Position numbers and translations under genes: made by a program
The notes under the pieces: model-generated
The model's input: only the letters and a program-made list of their open reading frames with translations
Told to the model about the DNA's origin: nothing
The model's database searches: none
Source of the DNA: Macrostomum hystrix
Lineage: Eukaryota; Platyhelminthes; Macrostomidae
Assembly: GCA_950097015.1 (NCBI GenBank)
Contig: CATNEN010000037.1
Location: 496,001-560,000, forward strand
DNA: 64,000 bases
Direction of reading: 5' to 3'
Shown here: positions 21,960-44,164 of the stretch, piece after piece
Layout of the letters: every line of letters starts with the position of its first letter
Numbering within the stretch: position 1 is the stretch's first letter

Positions 21960-23360
21960 TGAGCAAACTGCTAACAAAACTCTGATTGGCTGAATGTGAA
22001 ATTTTAAACAATTTAAACCAATACAATATTCACAGAAGCAGATTGTCACATACACAGGCCTATCAAAAGTGGCAGACAGAAAAATCCCATTTGAAATAAG
22101 AATATTAAGACTAACAGATTTTTTGACTAATTTGTGTCTGAGGTATCATTAATTTGTAGCCTGGACATGCATTAATTAGTTTTAGTAGTATCTTGTAGAA
22201 TGCTTGATCTTGCTGATTACTGGGACTGATAATAGGCCTACTCAATTAATGAGAAAAGGCATCCAAAAAATTGGAGAATTAAGCACACTTTAAAAGCCTC
22301 TTCAGTGGCCAATACTTAGCAATGCGATTCGTCTGCATGTTTTAAAAAGCTGAGTTCGGTGTACCTACACTGTTGGCTCAAGAGTTTGTGTTATTATTTT
22401 TTCAAGTGAAACAAGTCTTCAGAAAGTCTGTAGGGGAACCCATACAATACATGTACTATTCCTTAGTAGCAGTATAGGCTACGGTAGTGTAGGGCGTGGG
22501 CAGCTATTGCACAGCAAAAGTGTTTTTATAGGCCTAATAGAAAAAAAATTAAGCACAGATACTCAAATAAAGGAGATAGAGAGGCTAAAGATTTAACTGT
22601 CTAAGAAACTAAATTTCTCGGGATGCATTAGGAATGTTTATAGAATATAGCTTCTACCAAACCTCTAACATTTTTCGTATCGTGTCGCCGCTTTACATGC
22701 ATGAGATATTACTTGATACAAATGTATTCGGTAAGAACTTCGGAGTAGTTGTTAGTAATGTTTAAATACGAAAGTGAACGCGTGTGCATTTTTCTATTTG
22801 AACTTTATTAGTTATATTGATATTTTTTATTGTCAACTGACAATAGTAATTAGTCTAAGCTTTTAAGCTAAAAATTAACAGAAAAGTTAAGTTTTATGTT
22901 AGACAACAACGCCAAAAAATCTTTTTTTGTTATAGATAGACGCCATAAGTGCATAAAAAATACCGATGAAAGTTCGCTAAAAAGTCCACTGGTCACGATC
23001 CCGTGATTGTGATTGGAGTATTTATATGCACATCGGCTTTGCCAAGATTTTTCCATCGGCCGCGTCAGGGCATTACAATAGATCTGGGGAGGAGGGCAAT
23101 TAATTTTAGCGGCCAGTCATACACATGAATATGGGAATCGCTAACTAGATTTGGGAGGGGCGCCACCGCGTAATTATGTGTCTGAATCCACTGGATTTTA
23201 AGAAGGGCACCTCCCCTGTTTACTTTGAGAAGTTGATAATTAAATCGAACTGCCGGAAATCGATCATATTTCAGACTCCATGACTGTAAATTATGAATTC
23301 TACAACTGCAACTGGCGAGATAATCAACATCATTAAGTGACGTCTTGTGATCCCACTTCA
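21960..23360. other. Spacer, no gene recognised
   Basis: AT-rich unique sequence with two copies of the palindrome TAGGCCTA near 22.2-22.5 kb. Minus-strand open frames of 62-98 codons near the right end have no recognisable family. Confidence 0.4.
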
Positions 23361-24325
23361 TTCTGATAGCGACTACCAGAGCGGCTTATGCCGTCAGCGC
23401 GTATTGCGCCGTGTCGCAGCTTGTCGTTCGGCTCCATTTCATCAATTGCAATGCCAATTCTGCTGCTGTAGGCTTGGCTAGCATGTAATTTCATTGATCG
23501 TCGCCAATGTTAGTGATAAACTGCAGGAAACCCATTCGGCAGAACATCTGCATTGGCTTTTATTGCCCTGGCCGCCTACCAGTCGTGGTCTGCTTCCAGA
23601 CCGTCGGACATACTGGCATGGCTGACTGGCGGTCGATACCGCGCATCGTCTACAGCATGAGCGATATTTGGTTGCATAGTGCAACTGACTGTCGCAGTCC
23701 TAGCTCACTGACTGTCGCTATAGTCCTCTCACTGACTGTCGCTATAGTCCTCTCACTGACTGTCGCTATAGTCCTCTCACTGACTGTCGCTATAGTCCTC
23801 TCACTGACTGTCGCTATAGTCCTCTCACTGACTGTCGCTATAGTCCTCTCACTGACTGTCGCTATAGTCCTCTCACTGACTGTCGCTATAGTCCTCTCAC
23901 TGACTGTCGCTATAGTCCTCTCACTGACTGTCGCTATAGTCCTCTCACTGACTGTCGCTATAGTCCTCTCACTGACTGTCGCTATAGTCCTCTCACTGAC
24001 TGTCGCTATAGTCCTCTCACTGACTGTCGCTATAGTCCTCCCACTGACTGTCGCCATTGTCCTCTTACAGACGTACTTACTGGCAATCTGCAGCTGAATT
24101 TGGCGTAGTACGCTGGCAAGGCCATGGCTCGTATCAATCAGGCTTATGCTTTATTTATCTTGCCAAGATGGAACAGAGAATTCAGGCCCACAGTCTGCTC
24201 AATGATGCCAAAGCAAAGCACATGTGCAGTGAGGCCAACAAGGCATATTACCAGCAGAGTATTGCGCGAGGCGCCAGTGTGCAGTATAGCAGCAGCAGTA
24301 TTATTATTGACATAAAACTTTAAAT
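23361..24325 (+). other. Unresolved exon-like patch split by a 24-bp array
   Basis: Two GC-richer, non-repetitive blocks (about 23.36-23.70 and 24.06-24.32 kb) flank a minisatellite, the arrangement seen in this window for exons around an intron. The right block follows a CCTCTTACAG acceptor and has an 84-codon plus-strand frame to a TAA at 24321-24323 (includes CSEANKAYYQQSIARGASVQ). The left block follows CTGCAG at about 23532 and is open into the array. I do not recognise the protein, and minus-strand readings are also partly open. Confidence 0.27.
23697..24057 (+). repeat. 24-bp repeat, nearly perfect
   Basis: About 15 copies of a unit containing CTGACTGTCGCTATAGTCCT; the central 13-14 copies are identical. 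Such homogeneity points to recent expansion. It is open in one frame on each strand. Confidence 0.97.
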
Positions 24326-25049
24326 ACGTTGCACATGTACATGTGTCTTTTTAATTTAGTTTTTGTTTGCTACCCAAACCTGTTATTTAATGTTTGTTTA
24401 TGCCAGAACACTTTCGCAAGTATATATACTCGTATCACCAGCTTTTGAACCAAACGCTTGCGCGATTAACAATTTTCACCTGATCAAAGTAACTTTTCAA
24501 ATTTAAGGATACAATTAAACTCTTTATCCGCTTTTTCATCGCACAGACTAGTTTGCTACGCTGAAAATATTTACCCTAATGTAACTGCTTCAGATCTATA
24601 ACCTGACATAACCCACGATTTAAAAAATCTCTACCTGAAAATTGTAATTAGCGCCTCAATTCCTGTACACATTGAACGATGTCCTTAGTGTATGTACGCG
24701 TTGCCAAGAGTACGCGTTCTAAAAAAAGAATAGTAAATGCCTAAACTCTGTCGCAAGGCACTGTCCACCTCAGTGTACACATTTCTGCCCAGCAATGCAG
24801 AGGGATTGAGCGAGATAAAGCAAAGCAAAATTTGTATACGCCCTTGCTTCTTTTTCACGACAGAGACCAAGCCCTTTTCAGAACTTTGGAACAATTAGCT
24901 ATATGTCAGCTTTTTTTAATCGAAGAACGATATAAAATTGCTGACTCCTGAGGAATCATGGTACGTAAGCTGGGAGTGGAACTTTGCTGCAGTTTGAATT
25001 GCGTGTTGCCAGGGGCCTTGAACCCCCCAATGGGCTGACGAACCTATGT
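24326..25049. other. AT-rich spacer
   Basis: No gene recognised. A 69-codon minus-strand frame at 24685-24894 has no family I know. Confidence 0.4.
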
Positions 25050-25057
25050 GGCGCCCC

Positions 25058-25285
25058 CTATTAGTGGCGCCTCCAAGTAGTAGTGGCGCCCCCTGGTAGT
25101 GGCGCCCCCTGGTAGTGGCGCCTCCTGGTAGTGGCGCCTCCTGGTAGTGGCGCCTCCTGGTAGTGGCGCCTCCCCTATTAGTGGCGCCTCCTGGTAGTAG
25201 TGGCGCCCGCTGGTAGTGGCGCCGCTGGTAGTGACGCCCTGGTAGTGGCGCCGCTGGTAGTGACGCCCTGGTAGTGGCGCCCCGT
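25058..25285 (+). repeat. 18-21 bp GC-rich repeat
   Basis: About 12 irregular copies of GTAGTGGCGCCCCCTG and variants (GGCGCCTCCTG, GGCGCCGCTG). Each contains the palindrome GGCGCC, unlike the AT-rich surroundings. Confidence 0.93.
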
Positions 25286-25289
25286 AGTA

Positions 25290-25737
25290 GTTGCTGAATT
25301 CAGAGTAAAAAAATTGTTTTAGATATAGTCACGCAATTCTTGCAAGATTAATTTCCCCATTAGTCTTCTACGAGTCTCGTAATTACATCGAACGACTAAA
25401 AAGTGCATAAAATAAAGCAACAGAACACTAAGAAAACTCCTGTCACCATTAAAAATTGTTCAGATCGGTAGACTCAATAAAAGCAATGCGACAAAGTCAT
25501 TAAGTCCTGCGCTTGCATCTCCGTTGGAACATTTAACAGTAGCGAGTAGGACTACCGAGCATTTTGCCGCCCGTTTTCAGAGGGGTTGGAATCCCCCTTT
25601 ATTTCGGGTGACATTTCAGCGGGAAATCTTTTTGGCAGCGACCGTGGGTTGACGCGAATCATAGTGGCATAGTTCCATCTGTTGTAGCCCTTGAAGGTCC
25701 AGCAGTCCGTCTAGATAAAGTTAGGTGACCACTGAAG
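25290..25737. other. Flank upstream of the SLC49A4-like gene
   Basis: Unique sequence; probably includes the promoter of the transporter gene but I see no decisive signal. Confidence 0.35.
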
Positions 25738-25762
25738 ATGGCGATGATGCAGGCACATTCGG
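25738..25762 (+). other. Candidate first coding exon of the SLC49A4-like gene
   Basis: An ATG at 25738 in good context (AAGATGG) opens a frame of MAMMQAHS and reaches a GG|GTGACA donor in phase 1. It could join an alternative acceptor (AGAAAG|AGG) at 26138 and keep the transporter frame. The evidence is weak; another upstream exon is equally possible. Confidence 0.25.
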
Positions 25763-26133
25763 GTGACATTCTGGCTGATCAATTTTGAAGGCCTGGCAAG
25801 GCCGCACGGAGGCGCAGTCGTATACTTATTTATTAATTCGAACATCGGAGAGTATGAAATACACTACCGCTTATGAGAAATTCCGACCTTCGGCCAGAAC
25901 CATTGAATATCTCGACGGTCTGAATAGCTGGCGACTTGATTCTTGTTTCAGAAGATGTGCAACAAAAAGTTGGCCCCTGTCCTTGAGTTTTGTGGGCTTG
26001 CGTTGCTCCGTTCTGGTTGCAACAAAAATATATGGGGCGAGCCCCTCCGTTAGTAGTTCCACTGTTGAAAATAATTTTTATTCAGACCTAGCGAAATCTT
26101 TTTTAAAGAATATCTATAAATTTTTTTATACAG

Positions 26134-27809
26134 AAAGAGGAAGAGACACCGCTAGTGGCCTTGCCTTCCGGCACCCGAGTGTTCTGGTATCGCTGGTACG
26201 TACTGCTTGTATATGTTGGCCTGGTGACGCTTCAAGGAGCCGTGTGGAACCACTGGGGCCCGATCGCTAATAGCATGAAGGCTGCATACAGCTGGGACAA
26301 TGCCACACTGGGCCTGCTACCTCTCTGGGGTCCAATCACCTATATAATATCGTTCTACCTGTGGACACTGCTGCTGCGGCACAGAGGCCTCCGTCTGGCC
26401 AGCATTCTGTCCGTAGGTCTCGTCGCGGCTGGCTGCGCTTTCAAAGCCATTCCATTTGAGTCGGACGCCATTTTTACCGTCATGTGTCACTTATGCGGCG
26501 CATTGAACGGGCTGGCTGGCCCCGTTGCCATGGCAGCGGGCACCAAGCTGGCCGCCGAGTGGTTTCCAATGAACGAGCGAGTCACCGCGGTTGCCATAGC
26601 AGCTATGAGTCAGGGTCTGGGTCCGACGCTGTCTTTTCTGATTGGTAAGATCGGCATAGCTATTTCAGATAAAGTCCTCCAATTCTGTTGAGGGAATGCT
26701 TTACTTTTCGGTGGACAAGGGACAGACTTTTCCATCCTTTTTTATTTATCAGGTCCGCTAATTGTGCAAGATGTGAACGGAACCGCGTTGACTATTGGTT
26801 CCGATTGGAACTCCACGATAAGGTAACTTTCTGTCAGATCTTTATTCTTATAAATTGCATAGGCTTCTAGCTCAGTGCTTTGTCTCTGTCACTCCTTCGA
26901 GCTTCCACGCTTCGTTTCTATCACTCCTTCGAGCTTCATCGGATCACTCATCCAGGTTGTGCTGACGCTCTCGAACTTTCTTGTTACCAAGTAGGACACA
27001 AGCAATTATAGATGAGCATCCCAACCCTAAATAGCACCATCAGAGGCCAGGTGGCGCTGTACAACTATATTGACGTCGGAGTATCAGCGGCCCTACTGCT
27101 GCTTACAATCCTCTACTTCCCAAATCGACCAAAGCTTCCGCCTAGCGTCTCATCCCAAGTCGCACGACCAGCAGACAGGGGCCTGCGGCATCTGGGCCTG
27201 AACACCTGGATAATAGTGTTCGCCTACGGCATCCCGTCTGGCGTTAGCGGTGCATTCAGCGCCGTCTTCGACATCAACGTCAGCGCGTTCGGCATCGACC
27301 AGACGAAGGCGGACTGGATCGGCTTTGTGTCTTCGGCAGCCAGCATGGCCATGGGACTGCTGGCTGGACGCATCGTTGACTGCTTTCGCCGGCCCCGGAT
27401 GTCCTTAGCCAGCGGCCTCCTGATGGGCGCGTCAACGCTAGCCTTCGCCTGGCTGACCCTTATCTGTGACGGTGTGCTGCCCGGAGGCTCACCCTGCCTG
27501 TTCGCCAGCAATATCCTGGGAATCTCGGCCATGACGGCCGCATTCCCCTTGTTCTATGAGCTGGCCTGCGAGAGCGCTTTCCCAGTCGGCGAGGAGACCA
27601 CAACAATGGTGGTGACAACCGCCAACAATGTCTTCTCTGGCGTGTTCCTATCAATACTGCTGTTCCCACAAGCTGGCACTCAATGGATGAACTATCTCAT
27701 GACAGGCTCCTGTCTGCTATCTGTGCCTCTAGTGGCATTCTTCAAAGAAGTCTACCACAGACGCCAGTTTGACCTGCAGGGCACGCTGGAGGATCGAATT
27801 CAGTCCTGA
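26134..27809 (+). CDS. SLC49A4 (DIRC2)-like major facilitator transporter
   Basis: Twelve-helix MFS transporter of the SLC49 (FLVCR-related) family; SLC49A4/DIRC2 is the lysosomal member. Exons 26134..26644, 26753..26822 and 27044..27809 join in phases 1 and 2 and give about 448 aa (human 478), lacking the initiator exon. Helix 1 carries LVTLQGAVWNHWGPIANSM, followed by LLPLWGPITYI, ALNGLAGPVAMAAGTKLAAE and NERVTAVAIAAM, the order and spacing of DIRC2. The short middle exon holds the loop GPLIVQDVNG with a possible N-glycosylation site (NGT). The second half has YFPNRPKLPPSV, ADWIGFVSSAASMAMGLLAG and NVFSGVFLSILLF. I favour DIRC2 over FLVCR1/2 from the WGPI and YFPxRPxLPPSV motifs. The first acceptor (TATACAG|AAAGAG) is in phase 0; a possible first exon is listed separately. 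Unusually here, its introns are short (108 and 221 bp) and contain no array, only a small CACTCCTTCGAGCTTC duplication. Confidence 0.87.
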
Positions 27810-28063
27810 GCAGTCGGAAATAGATTTTGAGATCACCCCACTTTAAGTCCTATTGAGTGCTTCAAAAGTCTTTTATTCAATGCCCACGATTTTTCTATTC
27901 TCCACATCAACATACAGTACAATACAATCTTAAACCTATGATAATTTCAAAGATTTATTTGTTGGTCCAAGCAATTTTTAGTTTGCTTTTGCTTGCTCGT
28001 TAAGTGATATTCTATAAGCTAGCTAGTTAAGCTTGTAGAATTTACCAAGTGATTAATTAAGCT

Positions 28064-28069
28064 AATAAA
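28064..28069 (+). promoter_or_regulatory. Possible poly(A) signal of the SLC49A4-like gene
   Basis: AATAAA about 255 nt downstream of the stop codon, in AT-rich sequence. It could be chance. Confidence 0.4.
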
Positions 28070-28325
28070 TTCTAACTTACTGTGTGCAGTATCCGAGTAG
28101 TCTATGGCCCATGCCTGAGAAGTCGTCTGCAACTGTCACAAAGTTTTAATTCAAGGCGCCACCTCACGTTAGGCTTAGCTTCTGCAGCTGCTACCAAACA
28201 AAACATTATAAGGATGCGGCACTAGAAAATAAATAAAAAAGCCCATTGGGGGATCTGAATGTACAACGCTGCATTTGCTACAATCGTTTGCTGAGCTCGC
28301 TGTTCTATATCAAAACGAATACGCC

Positions 28326-28985
28326 ATGTGCAGCAATCTGCAGCCGTCCTGCTTCCCGTCCTGTACGACGTGGGCACCAAAATCGCCATCGGACCACTGC
28401 TGCTGCATGCCCAAAATCAATTTGTGCCCGCCGCCGTCGCCGCTATCGTCATTCAACTTACCGCCGCTACCGCCTCCGCCACAGCCTAGCGATAAATATG
28501 GTTCCCTTTTCTGGCACCTGCCGGATCTTTGCCCGACAGACGACTGCTGTAGCAGCCGGTTCCAGCCACTAGCCTGCAACCCACCGCCCAGCATGCAATG
28601 CCCACCGCCCTGCTTGCCTTGCACACCGCCTTGCTCGGCTGGCTCCAGCGACTTAGGAGGCATCAACACTATCGGCTTCGGAGGCGGTGCTGACGGCTTC
28701 GGAGGCGGTGCTGGCGGCTTCGGAGGCGCTGCTGGCGGCTTCGGAGGCGCTGCTGGAGGCTTCGGAGGTGGTGTTGGTGGCTGCGGGGGTGGTTTTGGTG
28801 GCTTCGGAGGCGGTGCTGGCGGCTTCGGATGCGATGCTGGCGGCCTTGGAGGCGGTGCTGGTGGCTTCGGAGGCTGCGTTGATGGCTTCGGAGGCGTTTC
28901 TGGCGGTTTCGGAGGCAGCTCTGGCTACCTGAGAAGGAATGCCGGCGGTTTCGGCGCCTGCTGCAGCGCAAACTTCAAAGGTTAA
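28326..28985 (+). CDS. Cys/Pro-rich and Gly-rich repeat protein, unknown function
   Basis: A 219-aa single-exon reading from ATG 28326 to TAA 28983-28985; the frame is open upstream to about 28275, so an upstream exon cannot be excluded. The N-terminal half (about 1-110) is rich in Cys and Pro (CCCMPK, PPPSMQCPPPCLPCTPPC). The C-terminal half is about 14 imperfect repeats of GGFGGGAG (GFGGxxG). No signal peptide or membrane segment is evident. The composition resembles structural, loricrin- or eggshell-like proteins, but this is composition only and I assign no family. An AATAAA 17 nt after the stop supports a real, compact 3' end. It lies head-to-tail downstream of the transporter gene. Confidence 0.6.
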   Translation: MCSNLQPSCFPSCTTWAPKSPSDHCCCMPKINLCPPPSPLSSFNLPPLPPPPQPSDKYGSLFWHLPDLCPTDDCCSSRFQPLACNPPPSMQCPPPCLPCTPPCSAGSSDLGGINTIGFGGGADGFGGGAGGFGGAAGGFGGAAGGFGGGVGGCGGGFGGFGGGAGGFGCDAGGLGGGAGGFGGCVDGFGGVSGGFGGSSGYLRRNAGGFGACCSANFKG

Positions 28986-29001
28986 ATGAAGCGTCCGAGT
29001 A

Positions 29002-29007
29002 AATAAA
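29002..29007 (+). promoter_or_regulatory. Poly(A) signal of the Gly-rich gene
   Basis: AATAAA 17 nt beyond the stop at 28985, followed by a GT-containing stretch. Confidence 0.6.
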
Positions 29008-29908
29008 GTACGCCTGTGACAGCTAGCAGGCTGACATTTCTTCTCTTGACGCCGCATGTATCAGAGCCAATGCTTGCTTAATGAACATGGTTTTTTGTAC
29101 TGATTGTTTTATCATGTGCCATGCCAATTTGTATACTGCTTATGGGTGGCCATGATCGTCTAATTTTTTGTATCGGTGACAGTTTTTGTATTAAAACAGG
29201 GATCGAACGATCAATTGACGAAGATGTAAATGCTGTTACACCTCTGTCAAAAAAATTATAACCCAATTACCAATTACTTTAATAAATAGTTTTTTTATAC
29301 AAAAAGTATGTTTGCTTTGCTAGCTTTCAATTAGTTTAAAAGAATCATCTCTAATTTCAACCAAATATGTTAGGTTGAAATTTATTTAATCTCTTCTATA
29401 TAACCCCTTGAAATTATACATCAGGACCCTGACGAAAAAGTCCAAATTATTCACACAGTACACACAAAACAGCACAACCATTTTTGAATTAAAAATTTGT
29501 CGTTTTAAACGCATCGGCTATTTGTTTCGATTATATTTAAAAGTGTGAAAAATGTTAATATTTAATTTTAACTCATCTTATCGTAGTGTTACTTAATAAT
29601 ACCTTGAATTAACGTGAATAACTTTTGAACTGTACTACGAATCGACTCCAAATTTGATATGCACCGATAACTCGCTTGCTGTTCGAAGACTGTAAATTTT
29701 TATGTGATTTAGTACGACAGAGCCAGAGTGTTTGTTATATTTCGAATATAAATCTGAATATATATCGGGTAACCATTACATATTAATTATCCAGATACAA
29801 ATCGTTCAATGTACATTTAAATCGTTGTGCATCGTAGCCTTGGCCAAACTTTAATAATACCACTACTAAAGCATTCTTAACATTGAAGTAGTATTAAGTA
29901 TGGGTGCC
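29008..29908. other. AT-rich spacer
   Basis: No gene recognised; strongly AT-rich with short stops in every frame. Confidence 0.45.
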
Positions 29909-30008
29909 AGTCAATTCGGCGACAGGTTAATTCAGCGACAAGTATAGTTATTAAACTGAACAAAAAGCCCTTTCTTGCAGAACCCTATTCTCTGTCGCCG
30001 AATTGACT
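29909..30008. repeat. Perfect 17-bp inverted repeat with related satellite motifs
   Basis: AGTCAATTCGGCGACAG at 29909-29925 is the exact reverse complement of 29992-30008, with a 66-bp loop. Further diverged TCGCCGAATTGA motifs follow to about 30080, in both orientations. It resembles the end structure of a small MITE, but the borders are unclear. Confidence 0.6.
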
Positions 30009-30145
30009 GTAGCCGAACTGACTTGTCGCCGAATTGAATTGGTTGTAGTCGAATTGGACTTACGGCGAATTAACTGGAAGCCTTAGGTATGAAGTATTAG
30101 GCCTATGAGTTGAAACATGTAGACATTTTGTATATTTGCATTTGC

Positions 30146-30356
30146 ACTAAACTCCTCGGGACTAATTTGGTCTCTGTAGCTTCGAAAGCCTTGAATAATG
30201 ACCTGCAATTCATATTGGATTATCTATACTAAGCACTATACTTTTTCATAACTCAATTCCAATATTGAGGGTTAGGCTACTATTACTAAGTGTACACTGT
30301 GAAGTAGGCCTAAGCAAAACAACTCACCTTTTTAATGTACATCGATGAAGATTTGT
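30146..30356 (-). pseudogene. Inverted partial copy of SMC3 exon 1, intron 1 and part of exon 2
   Basis: The reverse complement matches 32885-33078 almost base for base. It includes ATG plus four codons (exon 1), the GTGAGT donor, the whole first intron, the GCAG acceptor and 57 nt of exon 2, and breaks off inside exon 2 after GAGTTTAGT. Differences seen are one substitution just before the ATG and two insertions in this copy (GGCCTA and an 11-mer) within the intron. Retention of the intron shows a DNA-level duplication, not retroposition. It cannot encode SMC3. Confidence 0.93.
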
Positions 30357-30688
30357 GTTCAAAATTTTCAAAAGCATTCTTCAAAAATTACTTTGAAACA
30401 GAGTAAAACATTGCGTTTTCTAATTTTCTAGAGCATAGGCCCTAACAGCTTAAATATCTATATACTTTCACAAAGTGTAACTGTTGTAGGGCTCCTTTCT
30501 TCTTTGTAAATTACTTATATTATTCACTGCAAAAATGCTTAGGCCTATAGTTAATAATCAACTTTTGGGCATGTGTCGTTTTGTTCGTTAAATTATTTTC
30601 TTTATAGAAAACGAAACTGCAAGTAATTTTAGTAATGAATAACAAGTGGGAATAACAAATGTAACAAGAACAAATGCCAGGTTGATTG

Positions 30689-30886
30689 TTAGTTCTTCTT
30701 TGGATATTGCTGGGCGACATACCACAGGAAGCGTCCAAGCACTGGGCGTGGAAACTGTCTTCGCCACAGGTACTCCTGTAGGTGCATCTCGAACAGGGAG
30801 TCCCTGGTTCCATACATCTGGCAGAATTTGCACTTTGCATGAGCCCAGGTGCCCTCCATCAGGTTAGGGCCTAGTGTGCAACCCAA
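30689..30886 (-). pseudogene. Fragment of a Merlin/ISXO2-like transposase C-terminus
   Basis: The minus strand encodes about 58 conserved residues ending in a stop: NLMEGTWAHAKCKFCQMYGT followed by RDSLFEMHLQEYLWRRQF and FLWYVAQQYP. The pattern IEGxW...K...YGT...L..HL.E..WRR is that of the C-terminal part of the ISXO2-like (IS1016/Merlin) DDE transposase domain. The catalytic N-terminal part is absent on the 5' side (an AT-rich break follows the start), so this is a dead fragment or a last exon. The family call rests on motif recognition only. Confidence 0.55.
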
Positions 30887-32884
30887 TTATCCAATTATAG
30901 GGAAGTAAATAAATAATAACACTTTATTATATATATGTATATTCAATAACTGTGGTAGCAAATCACAAGTGCCCAAGCAGTAAGACACTTTTATTCTCTC
31001 AAACTTTATTGAATTACTCTCATATATTATTGGCTACAACCAGTCTTTAAAAGGCTCCAATGGATTGGAGGGTACCAGTCAAACAAAGTATGATATTCTT
31101 ATTTTACTTCTCTACTCATATAAATGACTCTAATTCTCCTATAACCAATCAGCCTTTGCTTTTCTCACCAATAATAACATAGAAAATGGTTTAAATTTAA
31201 TTGAAAAAACTCACTGCTTCATAACCATATATTTCTGAGCTTCCAATTTGTGGACCATTGATTTTTAGTTGGAAAAATTGTATCCATACATGCGCAACAC
31301 CCGGCCGTACTGGCCGGATGAAACGAGGGCCAAGTAAGGTAAGTCGCAAAAACCAATCAACCAAGCGCAAAAAAATCAAAGGGGGGACCAAGGGACAAAA
31401 AAGGAAGACGTGATGAAGAGGAAAAAGGGGAGAGAAAAATAGAGCAAATGAGAGCAAACTAAGTCGTAAATAGAGCAAAAACTAAGTCACACAGCCGGCT
31501 AAGATTTGGGAGGTTGCAAATGTATGATTTTATGTATATATAGAATAAGTTGAGGTGGGCAAGCATAGTTAAACAAAAATTTTAAAACATTTAAAAACTA
31601 AGTAAAATCATTCATGTATTTTTATAAAATTTCTGAGAAACATAACATACAGTAATTTTATTAATAGCTTTTATACAGTATTGTGCGAGCAAAAATAAAA
31701 ACTAACTTACTGCATAATATCTTAGCTTTTTTACATGCCAAGCTATTGTAAACAGTTTTTTTGCTAAAATTAGGAAATTGACCATTCTATGCTAATGCTA
31801 CAGTTTTTTACTTATAGTTAAGTTAAATATAGCAAAGTAAGTATGCTAGTACTGAGAAATGTATTCAAAATCTCACCCCTGAGAAATGTATTCAAAATCT
31901 CACCACTGAGAAATAACCTCAGTGATAGTGACATATAGCTATTAAAATGTCATGCATTTTTATTTTGTTATGCTATAGTAGTATACCATTGTTGGTAACA
32001 GCCACTTTGGTACAACTGCTTTGGCCATATAGAATAGTAACTCACGGTTACAATTTAATCACTTTTTACAATTCTAGGTCTAAGCCAAATGTTATCCAAG
32101 CTAAAAAATAGGCCTATTATTGAGTAATATTCTAAACAGAGTTAATATAGTTTGGAGCCTTGTGTATTTTTTCTCTTCTGTCTATCACAATTTAAAATTA
32201 AATTTACATTGGTATATGTATATGTATTGTTCACCTTTGTGCTTTCTCTTTTTTTCTCAATTCTGTTGAATAAATAGTCAGTCTAATAAATGTTTAAACA
32301 GCTTGATTTTGAAATTTAAGTGTGAATTGACAAACATGTTGCTTTTTAAGATTAAATACCATGATCATTAGATCAGATCAAATCAGATTTGTTACCAAAT
32401 TCATTGTCACTGAAGTGGCTATTACTAAAGTGGACTGTTGCCCCTTTCATCCACCTATCAAATGTAAATATCTTAGTCATTTTTAGTTGTACAGTTTTAG
32501 ATATATCATTTTGAGACTTATCATTAAGTTAAATATTTTAAAATGTTGATATTTAACTTATTGCCAAATACTTTAGGATTTTAAATACTTTAAAAATACT
32601 TGATACTTGATGAATTGATAACGTTGTTTTAGTTTCTCTTGCTTTTAATTACAATTTTTGTAACTTGCTTACCATACTTATTATTTTGCTATATGCTTGC
32701 AAAATATAACTGACATATAAAGTGAGGTACAATGTTAAATACACACAATAATTTATGGCAAACCAAATATATTTTAATGTTTTTATATCTTCATTTTAGT
32801 ACACATCCCTTTTCATGGTTAAAAACTTGAATTTCAAATAGCTAGTTGCTAATTTTTGCTTAATGTTTTCAGACCTTCTCTGAT
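30887..32884. other. AT-rich spacer upstream of SMC3
   Basis: Strongly AT-rich with no recognisable gene. A short duplicated stretch (GAGAAATGTATTCAAAATCTC, two and a half copies) lies at about 31854-31918. The SMC3 promoter is presumably within the last few hundred bases, but no TATA or initiator element stands out. Confidence 0.4.
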
Positions 32885-32898
32885 ACAAATCTTCATCA

Positions 32899-44091
<11,193 letters not shown>

Positions 44092-44164
44092 ACAGACTCA
44101 AGACTGCTAGTCCTCATTGGCAGGAAATGACTTTTTTACCGAATTTACATACTCATATTTGTAA

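Noticed and set aside
25785-26270. 161-codon plus-strand frame overlapping the transporter
   Set aside because: It reads the first SLC49A4 exon in the wrong frame; the MFS motifs are in another frame.
28653-29057. Ala/Ser-rich minus-strand frame opposite the Gly-rich gene
   Set aside because: Shadow of the GGFGGG-coding repeats; the plus strand has the Cys/Pro head, stop and poly(A) signal.
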